A DNA stretch of 64,000 nucleotides from Apricaphanius iberus (GCA_028564705.1 JAPXFQ010002633.1:1201001-1265000), one strand, 5' to 3'; positions 1 to 10,837 are shown, counted from the first letter of the stretch. Notes: generated by a model not told the origin, from the sequence alone. Program-made: numbers and translations.

Positions 1-1426
1 TAGCAGAGGAACAGGAGGTAATGGCTTTATCTGGAGATAGAGTAGACAAGTTGGAGGAGGTGGTGGGGGCTGGTGCTCTAGAGGAGCTATGTGCGGAATG
101 TAAACTATCCCTGGGCAGCCCGACCCCCTGTCTATCCCTTCTCTCCCTCTCTGTCGGCTGCTGTAGAGAGGAGTAGCAAGAGGAGGTGTCCAAGCCTACT
201 GATCGCCTTGAAGACAGAGCAGCACAGGGTTGAAGGTCAGGTTTAGGGTCAGGTGTCAATCCAGTCGTTCTAGGGGACTTACAGGTAGCTTCTGCCTCAG
301 CACTTACACTGTGAGATCTGCATACAGATGAATTATTCCTCTGGTGATTACACCTCGAGTGAAAGCGACATCTTGAGGATAATTCAGCTTTTTCTATATC
401 TCCTTCCTCGTCATTTGAGAGCTGAGGATGATCAGTTTTGAAATAAAAGTCCACAACATAACACGAAGTTTCTTTAGCTGAGCAAGTTTCCCTACTTTGT
501 GCTCCAGATATGCATTTATCAAAAACAGAAATGCACACTGAGTGATTGTCACTGTCACTGCAGCTGGGCTCATGTAAATAACCTCTGCCAGCTGCCTTTA
601 AGCCCCCACATGTGTCAGTCTTGAGTGGCTGCGAAGCTTTCTCATCAAAAAGTTGCCTGATTTTGGTAACACTTGGCCACCTTTCAGAGTGTGTGGGGAT
701 GTGGCGATAGCTTCTGTGAGATTTACAAGGTGGGGGAACCTCTTTACCAACATCCTCTTCCTCATCTGTAGTCAAACTTCTTCTAAGATCAGCGGCATTG
801 ATGCGAGAATAATCTCTCTTACCAGATTTGGTGCTCTCAGCTGATAAACGGGTAAAATTCCAATTCTCCGAATCCGAGCACGATACAGAATCACTGCCAG
901 AGTGGAACTTCAGCGCTTTATTGTCCCAGAGAGACTCTGCATTGGTCTGATCGCTCTCCAGGAAACACCCCTCTCCGCTGTCTCCTTGGAAAGATTTACG
1001 AGAGGGAGATCCGTCTCCCCTGTCGCCTCGGGCCCGGGTTAGAGTGCTGCTCCCCCGCGTCAGCGCTGCACCATCTCCCGGTGAGTCTTGTTGCGTCCTG
1101 GTGGATCCGCCGCTCCTCTTGCTGCTGCTGCTGCTGAACTTCTCCGTGAGCTGGCGAATGGATGGAGAAATAGAGGAGGGAAGAGTGGAGGAGCCTCTCT
1201 TTGGCTCTGCGGTTGTGGTGGCGGAGATTTTGGAAACTTTTCTTGACACACTGACATTACGCGTCGCCCAGGACTGTTCTGCTCGGCTGGGCTCCGGGGG
1301 GAGGGCGACGCCGACAGCCTCCGAGCCCTCTGATTTGTGTTGCTGCTCCTCACTCCTACTGGAGCTCAACTTTTTGAAAGAGACGTTGCGATAAACGGCC
1401 GCATTCTTCTCTTTTCTTTCTGCCAT
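1..1426 (-). CDS. arhgef17: Rho guanine nucleotide exchange factor 17, N-terminal part of first coding exon (partial)
   Basis: A minus-strand frame is open without a stop from an ATG at 1426 to the window edge: 475 codons plus one base, so the exon continues outside. The protein is Ser/Arg/Pro rich and looks disordered. Four short blocks match my memory of vertebrate ARHGEF17 (TEM4, p164-RhoGEF) in the same order: VYRNVSFKKL (residues 11-20), SRKVSKIS (61-68), ISPSIRQLTEKF (86-97) and RWPSVTKIRQLF (249-260). A Ser run from an (AGC)n codon repeat lies at about 98-102. The family acts as a RhoA activator; its DH, PH and WD-like domains lie C-terminal and are not in this window. The start context is AACAATGG (A at -3, G at +4), which supports this ATG, and a long uninterrupted first coding exon is usual for this gene. 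p2ry6 lies upstream on the same strand, as in human. Confidence 0.9.
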   Translation of the reverse strand, partial: MAERKEKNAAVYRNVSFKKLSSSRSEEQQHKSEGSEAVGVALPPEPSRAEQSWATRNVSVSRKVSKISATTTAEPKRGSSTLPSSISPSIRQLTEKFSSSSSKRSGGSTRTQQDSPGDGAALTRGSSTLTRARGDRGDGSPSRKSFQGDSGEGCFLESDQTNAESLWDNKALKFHSGSDSVSCSDSENWNFTRLSAESTKSGKRDYSRINAADLRRSLTTDEEEDVGKEVPPPCKSHRSYRHIPTHSERWPSVTKIRQLFDEKASQPLKTDTCGGLKAAGRGYLHEPSCSDSDNHSVCISVFDKCISGAQSRETCSAKETSCYVVDFYFKTDHPQLSNDEEGDIEKAELSSRCRFHSRCNHQRNNSSVCRSHSVSAEAEATCKSPRTTGLTPDPKPDLQPCAALSSRRSVGLDTSSCYSSLQQPTERERRDRQGVGLPRDSLHSAHSSSRAPAPTTSSNLSTLSPDKAITSCSSA

Positions 1427-1433
1427 TGTTCAT
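1356..1433 (-). promoter_or_regulatory. Upstream ORF overlapping the arhgef17 start
   Basis: An ATG at 1433 lies 7 nt upstream of the arhgef17 ATG in another frame. It opens a 25-codon ORF that ends at a TAG (1358-1356) inside the main coding region. If it is in the transcript, an overlapping uORF like this would be expected to lower translation of the main frame unless scanning ribosomes skip it. The transcript start is not known, so this is a sequence observation only. Confidence 0.5.
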
Positions 1434-2754
1434 GTCTTTCTTTGTTGCAGTTCAAAGCACCTTTCTCTAGTTATGGCTCCATTCTTCTTCTCTCCCCCCT
1501 TCTTGCAGTCCAACCGCAACCAACCCAGAACAGCAACCACTTTTTCATTTAAACGCTTTGTAAAACATCAAGCTGCTCTGTGAGCTAGCCAACAAAACAA
1601 TCAGGCAGTAGGGGGGTAAAAAAAAACGGTGAGGGCAGACCTCTTGATCAAAAACTTACATATTTGATCAAATGCCGAAACCGCATCCGTGCAAGAAAGA
1701 AAAGTGGGGGTTTTTTTGGGTTAAAAGTTTCCCAAGCCAGCCTCCTTACAAACACAACTTTTCCATTGTTATTCCTGCTGTTTTTAGCTCTGCGCACATC
1801 CTCCTGCACGGGCCCAGCGGATCGACCACTCTGAACTCCCCCAAACTGTTTGTGGATTCCTTAATTTGACATCATTTGCTTTTCCGTGACTTATGTTGTG
1901 TGTGTTGTTTTTTGTGTGTGTGCATTTTTAATGCTTGAGATAGGGTAGAGTGGGTGGGCGGGACTAAGGGGGTATAGGGGCTGTCATAAGCCCCCTGGGG
2001 AACTGAGAGGAAAAGCTTTTTTTTCTTGTTGATAGAGAGGAGATACAGTGGACTAACTGGATGTAATTATAGCCTCTTCCCTTGTGAAAAACACAACCGC
2101 ACTGTCAGAGCAGGAAAAAAATGTTCCCAAAGATGCAGCCATTATAAAACAGAAATAATTTCTAGAATTATAAAGAATACAGAAATAAAGTAAGCCAGAT
2201 CCTTGCATACTTTACAACAGATACGACCCAGTGAGGAGCTCAATGAGGAGCTCAGGCGTGTCAGCATTTGTGGGGGGCGTGGAGGGGGGCAAAGATAAAA
2301 GTTTTCATTCCTGCACAATAACCTCTCTGTGGTGTTTCCCATGTGGCTGTCTGCTTAACAGGTCCTTTTGTTCCAGAGGGGAATTCTCTGTGCTCCAGTC
2401 CTTCACAAAGGAAAGAGATGGAGGGGAGGTTGTCACCGCAGCGCCCCCCACCGGCAGGCTCCTCACACCTTCAGGTCTGAGTTGGAGGACAGAACATTTT
2501 GAAAATCCCATTGCATGTTGGTTTAACAGGACTCCCGCTGAATTTGGGTTGTTGTTGTTGTTTGCTCAACTGCTAAATGTATTTGTTTTAATGAAAAAGC
2601 TAAAATACCAACGTTTTAACAGGACTGAGGCTGCATATCTGATCCAACAAGATATAAAAAGTAGTTTAAGAGCTGTTTTTAGAAGACAGAAAAAACAGTT
2701 TTTTGAAATACCAGAAACAACTTAATCGATTCTTAAAAACAACAACAGGAACAC
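1434..2754 (-). other. 5' flank and probable 5' UTR/promoter of arhgef17
   Basis: No coding region was recognised. The stretch next to the start codon is presumably 5' UTR. Around 1890-1920 there is a short TG-rich run, and around 1945-2000 a G-rich stretch in the plus-strand reading. No clear TATA box or CpG island was identified. The short open frames here have no recognisable motif. Confidence 0.35.
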
Positions 2755-3040
2755 GAGAGTTTGAACTGGTTGCGAGAAGGTCCTGGATCTGAATCCCACC
2801 CTTGTTTTGGCATGGGGTTTGAAGGATTTTCCCATACTTGTTCAGGTACTCTGGCTTCTCCCCAGAGTCCAAAAAAATATGACTGTATGGCTATTTGGTA
2901 ACTATAAATTGCCTTTATGATTAAGTGTGTTCCTGTGGTTTTCTATGATGGACCGGTAGATCTGTCCTCCACTGACTGCCGGAGACAGGAACCAGCCTCC
3001 CTCACACTCTTTAAGGATAAGTATAGATAATGCATGGGTG
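2755..3040 (+). repeat. Degenerate tRNA-derived SINE, same family as 18336..18661
   Basis: It aligns by eye with the better preserved copy at 18336..18661. Shared blocks include the B-box-like part ending in GGATCTGAATCCCA, the CAGGTACTCTGGCTTC block, a TGATGGACCGGTAG block (TGATGGACTGGCAA in the better copy), and an end near AGGATAAGTATAGATAATG. It is clearly older and more diverged. Confidence 0.7.
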
Positions 3041-3264
3041 TCCTCTAATCCACAAAGGCTCAACATTTTACATATAGGCTTGAATAAATACATTGGACCC
3101 CAGTTATTATTTTAATAAATGTTCCTTAACAAGTTGCCCCTGCGTCTGACAAAAAATGTCCCCCTTCACAGAAAAACAAAAGTAAATTGTTAACTAAATC
3201 ATACTGCATAGCACAAAACAAGGAAAAAGTGGACACTTTTGGCTCAAAATTTTTTTTTGCTTCC

Positions 3265-3560
3265 TACAAAGAGTTATGATTAGATGAGACGAAAGGTGGA
3301 ACAGTTTCGACTGCAGTTAAGATGCATCTGGATGAGTTTTGGTGAGGCTGTCAAACTACTGACTGTCTAGCATAGTGGTGGTAACATCATGATGTGAGAT
3401 GTCCTTTCCCGATAAGGATACTGGAACATTGAAGGTGGAAACTGTTAGTTTCCTCCTAACTTTTTTTACTTCCCCTCAAATCAACAAGACACCGGACCTC
3501 AACCCAATCGAAAATATATCAGCCATGCTTCAAAGCCACAAGCAACTCAAATTAACGCTG
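3265..3560 (+). pseudogene. Remnant of a Tc1-like transposase (DDE part)
   Basis: The translation around 3285-3310 gives a degraded DE-R-W-N-S-F block, comparable to the DETK-E-F block around the first catalytic Asp of Tc1 transposases. About 200 bp later TPDLNPIEN (around 3490-3516) matches the region of the third catalytic residue. Stops and frame changes separate them and most of the gene is missing. No terminal repeats were found, so the limits are approximate. Confidence 0.55.
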
Positions 3561-3859
3561 CCACTTCTTTTACGAAGAGAAAGCCCGGCTAAAAAGACTG
3601 TGGCTTGGTCTGGAACTCCCTTAGTGAGTTTCACTCAAATACTAGTGGAATTATCTGATCTTATATGTTTAATTTTGACCCTGTAAGGATTACTTACATT
3701 TAATCTATCTTGCCTGCACGTAATTCTTTATAAAATTTAATTAGGTTGTTTGTTGTACGACCATTCAAGTCTTTTTTTTCAAGTTAAATACGGATTTGTG
3801 CCTGTAATTAGAGCATTTTATACCATATCAAATACAATTTATGTTGTTTGCATCTGTTT

Positions 3860-3865
3860 TTTATT
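3860..3865 (-). terminator. Candidate poly(A) signal AATAAA for p2ry6
   Basis: TTTATT on the plus strand reads AATAAA on the minus strand about 1.9 kb downstream of the p2ry6 stop codon, in an AT-rich setting. Other A-rich candidates exist in the region, so the choice is tentative. Confidence 0.3.
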
Positions 3866-4945
3866 CATTTTTTCAGTTACAATTTATATCATGACACTCC
3901 CATAAAAATAAAAATCACAGGAAACTACAAAAGGGGTCTAAGAAAATAAAATAACATTTATGATAAAAAGAATACATTCCTTTACATATGTTTGTTACAG
4001 TATTTCTAAGGACAACATCTTCAAAACTTTTCAAAACACTTTAAACAAGTGATAATATTGGTACAGTACAGATTTACTACAAGTTTCCACACATCAGACA
4101 CATGATAAAGCCTCACATTTAGTGCTTGGAAGGGGCCACTTATATATGATTACATAACTAAAAAAATTAAAAGATTCAACCACAGTACTTCATCTGTACT
4201 TTAAATATTCATGCGTATTCAGCATAAATTTCACATTCAGTGTAACATATTTAATAGAATCTGCTGGAGATTTATCATAAACTCCAGTAAACCCATACAA
4301 AGCACAAGACGGAGCTAAAATCTCACCACAAGCTGCCTTATTGATGTGATTCTTAAAATCGGGGCTTTGTTAGCAAAAATAATACCTAAAAAAACCTCTT
4401 GGGAAAACGTAAGTGCATGCATTTATGTTATACTGTTCATTGTGACACAGATTCACAGCTTCTGCAATTAAAAAGGCATTTTCTAACAAAATACGAAAAA
4501 CACTTTTAGTTTGATGAAAGAAAAACAAAGCAGCTCACATTCGCACAGTACAAACAAAAGCAAACTGTAATCTGCTGTATGAAAGCAGTTTATCTCAAAA
4601 ATATAAAGATTTTATACTTAAAAATAGATCAGAATTCAGTATCTATTCAGTTAGAGCTTTTAAAACAGTGCGATGCTAAGCAGCTTATTCCTTCTCTAGA
4701 CTACCTTTAGTAGAATAAAGAACTCTTAGTAGTATAGGACCTTCCCCATTAAAAAAAAAAATCCCTGGTAAAAATATGAGAAAAACCTTCAACTGATTTC
4801 AGGTTTAATTGCAACAGGATAATCGAACAAAAGGACATTTTTTGTTTCATTTCATCATTAATTTGAGAAAGTTATTTAGAAAGGAAACAAATATCTTGTT
4901 AATTTTTGTGACCATTTAGATATATACCTTATTAGACAAGAAAAC

Positions 4946-5140
4946 ATGCCATTTCACAATGTAGATAGATGGTGTGCTGATCTTTATAAGTCAGAAAAAA
5001 AGATAGCTATTGGCTTAAAACTGAACTTAGCCAGAGTAAGACCAGTACTGAAAGGGTTGAAAATAATTGGAACTGTGACAAACAAGGCTGAGGGGAGGCT
5101 AAATAAATCCTCGAGGGTCACAGTTGGAGAACTGCAGTGA
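4946..5140 (+). pseudogene. Remnant of a Tc1-like transposase (N-terminal HTH part)
   Basis: A 64-codon open frame contains GLKIIGTVTNKA followed by SSRVTVGELQ. This is the linker and second helix-turn-helix region of a teleost Tc1-like transposase family, with an internal deletion between the two blocks and no preserved DDE part. It lies in the presumed p2ry6 3' UTR, in the opposite orientation to the gene. Confidence 0.5.
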
Positions 5141-5757
5141 GTTTTTGAAATGATGTTTGTTTAGAAGTTTTGTGCACATCTCTACCAGGTGATTATTAAA
5201 AACCAAACCCTTATTTCTTTAGTCTCCAATCTTTAACAAGCCTCCTCCAGGTCTGAGAACTGAAGCCCCATTTTAACAGGAAATGATCTCACTTCCATAG
5301 CAAGAGGACAAGAAAGGCATTTCATTTAGACCCATAAAAGGCCCTTTTTTTAACATCTGAACACGTTATTTGCCACAGTAACAGTATACGTGATGCATTA
5401 ATGTTACCCAAAACATTAAAATGTAATTTCAATAATAGACTGACCAAACTTTAGTGTGAGCTGGACTTTGGTTGTAGTCAGTTCATAATAATTCAGATAA
5501 TGTGGTCCACACAGAATAAATCATACTGACTACATTCACTGCAGACCCAGTGTTTACGTGCAGTGGAGTACACACCCTCCAGTGGTGAAACTCATAGTTA
5601 CACTTTCTGTGCTGAACCAGTGCGCAGATCTTCACATGACAAAAAAAAAACAATTAATTTGCAGAAAACAATTCTTAGATTTAAAATCAGTATTACTTCT
5701 GCAAATACAAAGACAAAATAACCACTCAAATGTTGAGACGTCATAAGTAATCTGTGC

Positions 5758-7725
5758 TCACACTGTGGTTCCCTTGTCCCTGAGGGTGGTCACTCTGAGC
5801 ACAAACTTCCTGGTGCTGTTGCGGTAACGTGGCTGGGTGAAGTAAAACAGTATAGGGTCCAGTAAACTGTTCATGCTGGCAAACGGCCTGGTGCACTTAT
5901 AGATGATCGCAAACATGTTCCTCATCTCACAGGGGGCGCTGGGCAAAGTGCGCACAACCAGGTACATGGTTTTAGTTAGGTGGAAAGGCACGAAGCTTAC
6001 GCAGAACACAGCCGCCACCACGAGGATCATCCTCACGGCTCGGTCTCGTTTGTCCCTTGTGGCTAAGGAGACCCCATGGTAGGACACAGGACGGCAGAGG
6101 ATGTGGGCCATCCGGCAGTAGCAGACCATCACGCCCAGGAAGGGCAGCAGGAAGCCGAGGAAGGTCAGAGCCATGCCGTAAGGGTAGTAATCCAAGGAGC
6201 GTTTCGGCGTACTGAGATCGTAGCACACTGTGCGGTTGCGCTGGATTCCAGTCGCGGCAAAGTTAAAAGTCGGTGCGCAGAGGAGGAGGACAACCAACCA
6301 CACCCCTGCGCAGATGCCCCACGCCATCCTGCGGCCGCCTTCTTTGTGCCACACAGCGAAGGGGTGGCAAATCCCAATGTAGCGGTTCACACTGATGCAG
6401 GTGAGGAAGAGGATGCTGCCATGCAGATTACTGAAATAGGAAAACAAACGGGTCAGTAACGTTGGAGAGTCGGATTTGACCAACTTTATAAACATTCAGA
6501 ATGGCACAAAAGTGTATTACTACAGATGCCTTTCTACTGGTTTTAACACATTTCTGGACTTTGGCTACATTTTCATAAACCGTTTATCAAATCTTTGTGT
6601 TTGATCATGACAGAATGTTGTTAAAACCAATCAAAAAATGAAGGATAAAACCAGACAACCCCAAAAAACAATCTTCAATTCTAAACATAATGGGGAAACT
6701 TTTATGTTTTATTGTTTTTATTCAGCTATGATGGACTGGCAACCTGTCCAGGGTGCACCCCGCCTCTCGCCCGTTGACAGCTGGAGATAGGTTTAAATAA
6801 CTGATAAAAGCAATTGTTTATAGGATTGTTTTAAAAAAGCTGATGGATAAAAACAAACACATTTTGGGCCTTAGTCCCCTCATAAAAGAAAAAAGTTTTT
6901 TACGAGCTTAGCAAAAAAAAGTGTATATTTTTTGGTTGATGTTAACAAAACCAACAAAGGAGCCAGTTTTCTGTAGAAAAGGGATCAGTAAATTATTTTG
7001 AAAGTGAAACATGCAAAGTATGTAAAACATTTGCCTTTTTTAAACAAAAGTCTGATGTTTCAAAAAAAAATTGGGGGAGAGCATGTTTTGGTCAAAAAAG
7101 GATTATTCTATCTACAAAAATGTAATGTAAGCTGTAACCTGCTATTGGAAAAGCTTTATGTATTTTGGCATTTGATGAATAGATGTGCCCGAGTCAGTTC
7201 CTTAGTAAAAGTTGTTGGATGTTTGCTATTGATGTATGGTCTTTTACAGGTTAGAGTTCTATAACCTTGTACGGAGTGAAAATCGTCCAAAATGCAGCAT
7301 ATAACCTACCTGTAAAACTGAAACCTGACCATTTTACAGGCAAACTCCCCAAAAGGCCAATAGTCATGACTGGCATAGTTGTAGATGAGTAAAGGAAGTG
7401 ACGTCACATACAGGAAGTCAGCCAGTGCCAGGTTGAGCATATAAATGTTGTTCCGGGAAACGTGGGGCCTCGTCCTCCATATCTTCAGTATGACGACGGC
7501 GTTGAGAGGAATGCCGAGCACAAACACCACGATGTACACCGCAGGGAGTAAGATCCGTTTAAAGTCCTCCTTATAGGTGCAGCGTAAGCTAGCGTTGCTA
7601 AAGTTACTGACAGAGATGTCTGTGGTGTTTAGTTCGGCAGGTTCAAAACTGGTGGAGAGCAAGTCCAACGGGAATGCACTTGGGATCAGTGTCTCAGTAG
7701 GCGGGGAGTTGAGAAAATGTTGCAT
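5758..7725 (-). CDS. p2ry6: P2Y purinoceptor 6 (UDP-type P2Y receptor), two coding exons
   Basis: Coding exons are 7725..7310 and 6430..5758, joined by an 879-bp intron (6431..7309) with donor ACAG|GTAGGT and acceptor TATTTCAG|T. The join falls inside a Ser codon (residue 139) and gives 362 aa. It is a class A GPCR of the plasma membrane; mammalian P2Y6 responds to UDP and couples to Gq. Supporting motifs: LNLALADFLYV (TM2, about 97-107), NLHGSILFLTC then an NRY box at about 154-156, ATGIQRNRTVCYDLS in extracellular loop 2, FVPFHLTKTMYLVVR (TM6), and NSLLDPILFYF (TM7). N-glycosylation sites are at Asn33, 41 and 44. The loop-2 and TM3 blocks match mammalian P2RY6 as I remember it; the related chicken P2Y3 type is the main alternative name. 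The start was set at 7725 because a splice acceptor (TGTCTTGCAG) lies 9 nt upstream. A frame from an ATG at 7788 would read through that acceptor. The N-terminus is longer than in mammals. Confidence 0.92.
6431..7309 (-). other. p2ry6 intron between the two coding exons
   Basis: This 879-bp phase-2 intron is bounded by GT and AG on the minus strand. It has A/T-rich filler and a SINE fragment at 6727..6791. The open frame at 6998..7264 on the plus strand has no recognisable motif. Confidence 0.85.
6727..6791 (+). repeat. 3' fragment of the SINE family
   Basis: About 65 bp from ATGATGGACTGGCAACC to GCTGGAGATAGG is nearly identical to the matching part of the SINE at 18336..18661. The 5' tRNA-like part is absent. 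Confidence 0.75.
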
Positions 7726-7737
7726 CTTCACATCCTG
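7726..7737 (-). promoter_or_regulatory. Splice acceptor and start-stop upstream ORF at the p2ry6 start
   Basis: On the minus strand TTGCAG|GATGTGAAGATG places an exon boundary (first exon base 7734) just before the coding start. The exon begins with an ATG (7733) followed at once by TGA, then AG, then the main ATG at 7725. A 5' UTR exon must therefore lie upstream, and a minimal ATG-stop element sits 8 nt before the main start. Confidence 0.55.
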
Positions 7738-8249
7738 CAAGACAGACATAAGAGTTAAAACATTAAAATCAGACTTGATTTTTACCATTATACAACAGAT
7801 CTATGCTCTGTGGATTTCTCTTTGAGTGCAAACAAACAAACAACAAACTATGTATGATCAGAAGAGGTCATTAGATGACGCCATGTTAAAGATATAACAA
7901 CTCTCCACCAGAGGGCAGGCAATATCTGCATTGATGGCAGCATGGACTGCAAACATACAGTGAGCTCTAACAGTACATTAAAGGATTGTACAACGAGTTT
8001 TACCAACAAAATCAGTTGAATAATTGAGCTTAATGTGGTAGATTAATTTGTGTAAAATATAGTTCTTTAAGGGCTTTAAAAACTAGTATTGATAGTTGTA
8101 ATTTATCACACAACTTCATAAATGTACTTCTGGTGTTACTTCTGGGATTTTCTCTATTTTTGTGGGGTTAGGTTTTTTTATTAAATTTTTTTTTATTCAT
8201 AGATGTGTAACACTAGTAAAAACATCCTGGGGCCTCTTCTACTGTAAAT
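7738..8249. other. Non-coding flank upstream of the p2ry6 coding exons (probable 5' UTR intron)
   Basis: AT-rich sequence without a recognised gene or repeat. If the acceptor at 7735-7736 is used, this is the 3' part of a long intron in the p2ry6 5' UTR. Confidence 0.35.
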
Positions 8250-8880
8250 GCTTCCACTAACCCAAATTATAACAGACAATAAGATTAGTTACCGTAGCTA
8301 TCCAGATGACACTCAGCCTTACATTACTACATCGCCAGGTGACTTTGAACCCATCCAAACCCTAAATACATGCATTGAGGAAATCAATGTCCCATAACTT
8401 TCTCCACCTGAACAGAAACAAAACTGAAGTAATTATTTTTGGACATAAAGAGGACCGATCAAGAGTCAGCACACAGCTTCAGCTAATACAACTAGAATCT
8501 ACTGATCAGGCCTTAAAATCTAGGCGTAATAATGGATTCAGAACTGGACCTCCAAGGCCACATAAAAGCAATACCAAGGTCAGTCTTCTACCACCTGAAG
8601 GACATTTCTAGGACTGAAGGACTAATGTCCCAACAGAACCTGGAAAAAGTCATCCATGCGTTTATCTTTAGTTGGTTTGATTACTGCAACAGCGTCCTCA
8701 CAGGTCTATCTAAAAAGTCAGACAGCTGCAGCTGATCCAGAATGCTGCTGCTCGCTTGACCTAACCCCAGTTATAAAGACCTTACACTGGCTCCCTAAAG
8801 CTCAGAGAAGAAACTTCCAAATACTCCTGCTAGTTTATAAATAATAAAGTGGATTAGCTTCAAAATATGTTGAAGGTCTA
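8250..8880 (+). mobile_element. L2-like LINE fragment, reverse transcriptase 3' half (first part)
   Basis: Frame-shifted plus-strand reading gives YPDDTQPYI (the polymerase YxDD box), [32 protein letters not shown] and LHWLPKAQRR, the standard order at the C-terminal end of teleost L2-type reverse transcriptases. It breaks off near LLVYK at about 8840-8880 and the expected 3' end resumes near 10.84 kb. Stops and shifts make it inactive. Confidence 0.75.
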
Positions 8881-9149
8881 ATTTTTATTTATTTAACAGT
8901 AACAATACATATTGATGAACAAATAAATATAAATATGCCAAAATTAGCTCGAAGACTACTTTACATCTATGGTCTTTGGTAGGTAAAAGCCAAAAAAATA
9001 GAAACAACATAAGGAAAATACAGTTTCACACAGTAGACATGAGAACAATGACAATTCATCAGACAAAAATAATAAGAACACATCATGACATACAACACTG
9101 ACATTTTTTATAACAGTATAACATTAATAATCACAGATCTGTTTCCTCT

Positions 9150-10835
9150 TCAATTCAATTCAATTCAGTTTATTTATATAGCGCCATTTCACAACAGATG
9201 TCATCTCAAGGCACTTTACAAAAAGAGTTATTACAATACAATCTTAAGCCATTGTTTTAGAATAGTTTTGAATATGTTGAATTTTGTGGTATCACTTTTT
9301 GCAGCTGCGATCTTGTTCCATATTTCTGTACCTTTGACTGATTACACCTGCTGACTTAATGTGTGCGACTGTAAGGTATTGATTGTACAGTTGCCTCTAT
9401 TAGAGGCTCTTGTTACCCTACCACTAGTACTGGATTTGAGCACAATGAACTCACTAGGATGATGGGGTGAGTCCATTTAACACCTTATATACTAAGCAGG
9501 CTAGTTAAAATTTTCCGAAATATTAAAAACGTAAAATATATTTCTGAAGTATGAAATAACAGTGGAACGATAAAGATTTTCTATCAAGTATTTTTAAGGC
9601 TTTAAAAAAAGTGCTTCTATTGCTTTTAAAATTGTGATGGTTGTCAATGACCAGTCTTTGATGTAATATTTAATGTGGGGGAAAAATCATGCTATGGAGA
9701 AAGATTTTTCGCATATGCTGTATTTTATTTTTTTTACATGTTTTTTATAGGTTAAGACAGAGTCCAAGGTAACACTAAGACATCTGGATTAACGTACAAA
9801 CTGGAGTTCCTATCCTTTTAATAATTTTAACATTTAAACATGACTTTATGGTAGACATTTGGAAAGTACAATTTCTTTAGAGTTCAGACACGACTTGGAC
9901 AGCCACTAAACTACACATATCTTATGTTATATATCTTATGCTAATTTCTCTGATGGTTTTATGAGAGATTTCACTTGTGTAAAGGTGACAGCATCATCTG
10001 CATATAATATGGTATCGATTTCTTTGAAAACATTTGGCAGATCATGTATAATGTATAATGAAAATAAAATGGGTCCAAGTACAGAGCGTTGTCTTACTCC
10101 CACCTGATAAGTGAGTTATTTGATACCATTGACAGACACACAATGGCTTCACCCATTTCATAAGTTTGATAAATACGATTTTATCCAAGGGATCACCCAT
10201 TGAGAGAAATTAAATTTCATCAATCTAGTTAGTAATGTTTTGTGGTCAACTGTATCAAAAGTCCTTTTTAAATCAAGAAAAACTGCATCAACAAAAGTAT
10301 CTAAAGAAAATTTTACTTTTTCAAGAATAACATTAATGGCTGTTTTAGTTGAGTAATTGACATGAAATCTAAACTTCATAGTATGCATGAGGTAACATAA
10401 ATGATTTATTAGTTGTTCAACAATCCATTTTTCAATTGTTTTAGATATAATAGGCAGTATGCAGATTGGTCTTTGATTCATAATGTTTATTAACACATTT
10501 GAACATCGGAGTAATTGTAGCAACTTTCCATGCTGCCACGATCAGCTGAATTTCTAACTGAAAGATTCATCAAATGGGTAATTGGACATATCAAGGATTC
10601 TTTGTATAACTTTATAAAATTTGTGTCCAGGCCATCCAAGTTGCGTTCTTAGCTTTTGAAGTTTTTAGTTCACTTATAACAGAAGCTCCATCTGAATCCT
10701 TAATTTCGGCTACTATGAAGCCAGGTAAAGACTCAACTAAGTAGGGTACATTTTCACATGAGGTAAACGGCAGAGAAATTTCTTGAACTGAATCTTTTTT
10801 TAAAGAATTATATTCAGTTGCCACGGTAACAGGAT
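9150..10835 (-). mobile_element. Inactive non-LTR retrotransposon inserted in the opposite orientation
   Basis: Reading on the minus strand, a pre-RT block with SELKTSKAKN (10612..10824) is followed by RT blocks NQRPICILPIISKTIEKW, VFLDLKRTFDTVDHKTLLTRL and W-SYLS (10523..10158). Then come RSVLGPILFSLYI and LYADDAVTF, with the YADD codons at 9993..10004. Several frame changes interrupt it. The minus-strand 3' end appears to be the block near 9150-9240, which reads GGCGCTATATAAATAAA and ends in TTGAA repeats. It separates the two parts of the plus-strand L2-like copy. Confidence 0.7.
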
Positions 10836-10837
10836 AT

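Larger units (their letters stand above)
3835..5757 (-). other. p2ry6: Probable 3' UTR of p2ry6
   Basis: Directly downstream of the p2ry6 stop (5760-5758) lies about 1.9 kb of AT-rich sequence without coding potential on the minus strand. It ends near a canonical AATAAA. An old Tc1 transposase remnant lies inside it. The extent is inferred from the poly(A) signal only. Confidence 0.4.

Noticed and set aside
653..1552. Plus-strand frames in the first 1.5 kb (63, 116 and 71 codons)
   Set aside because: They are antisense shadows of the arhgef17 exon or its 5' flank; the minus frame has the recognisable conserved blocks.
3265..5140. A single Tc1 element joining the remnants at 3.3-3.5 and 4.9-5.1 kb
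   Set aside because: The catalytic part lies before the DNA-binding part on the same strand, the reverse of gene order, so they are separate or rearranged copies.
5972..6459. Other frames over p2ry6 exon 2, including a 127-codon plus-strand frame
   Set aside because: They have no receptor motif and overlap the well-supported GPCR frame.
7725..7788. A start codon at 7788 that would extend p2ry6 by 21 residues
   Set aside because: A good splice acceptor lies at 7735-7736, so this sequence is most likely intronic. The possibility is kept in the gene note.
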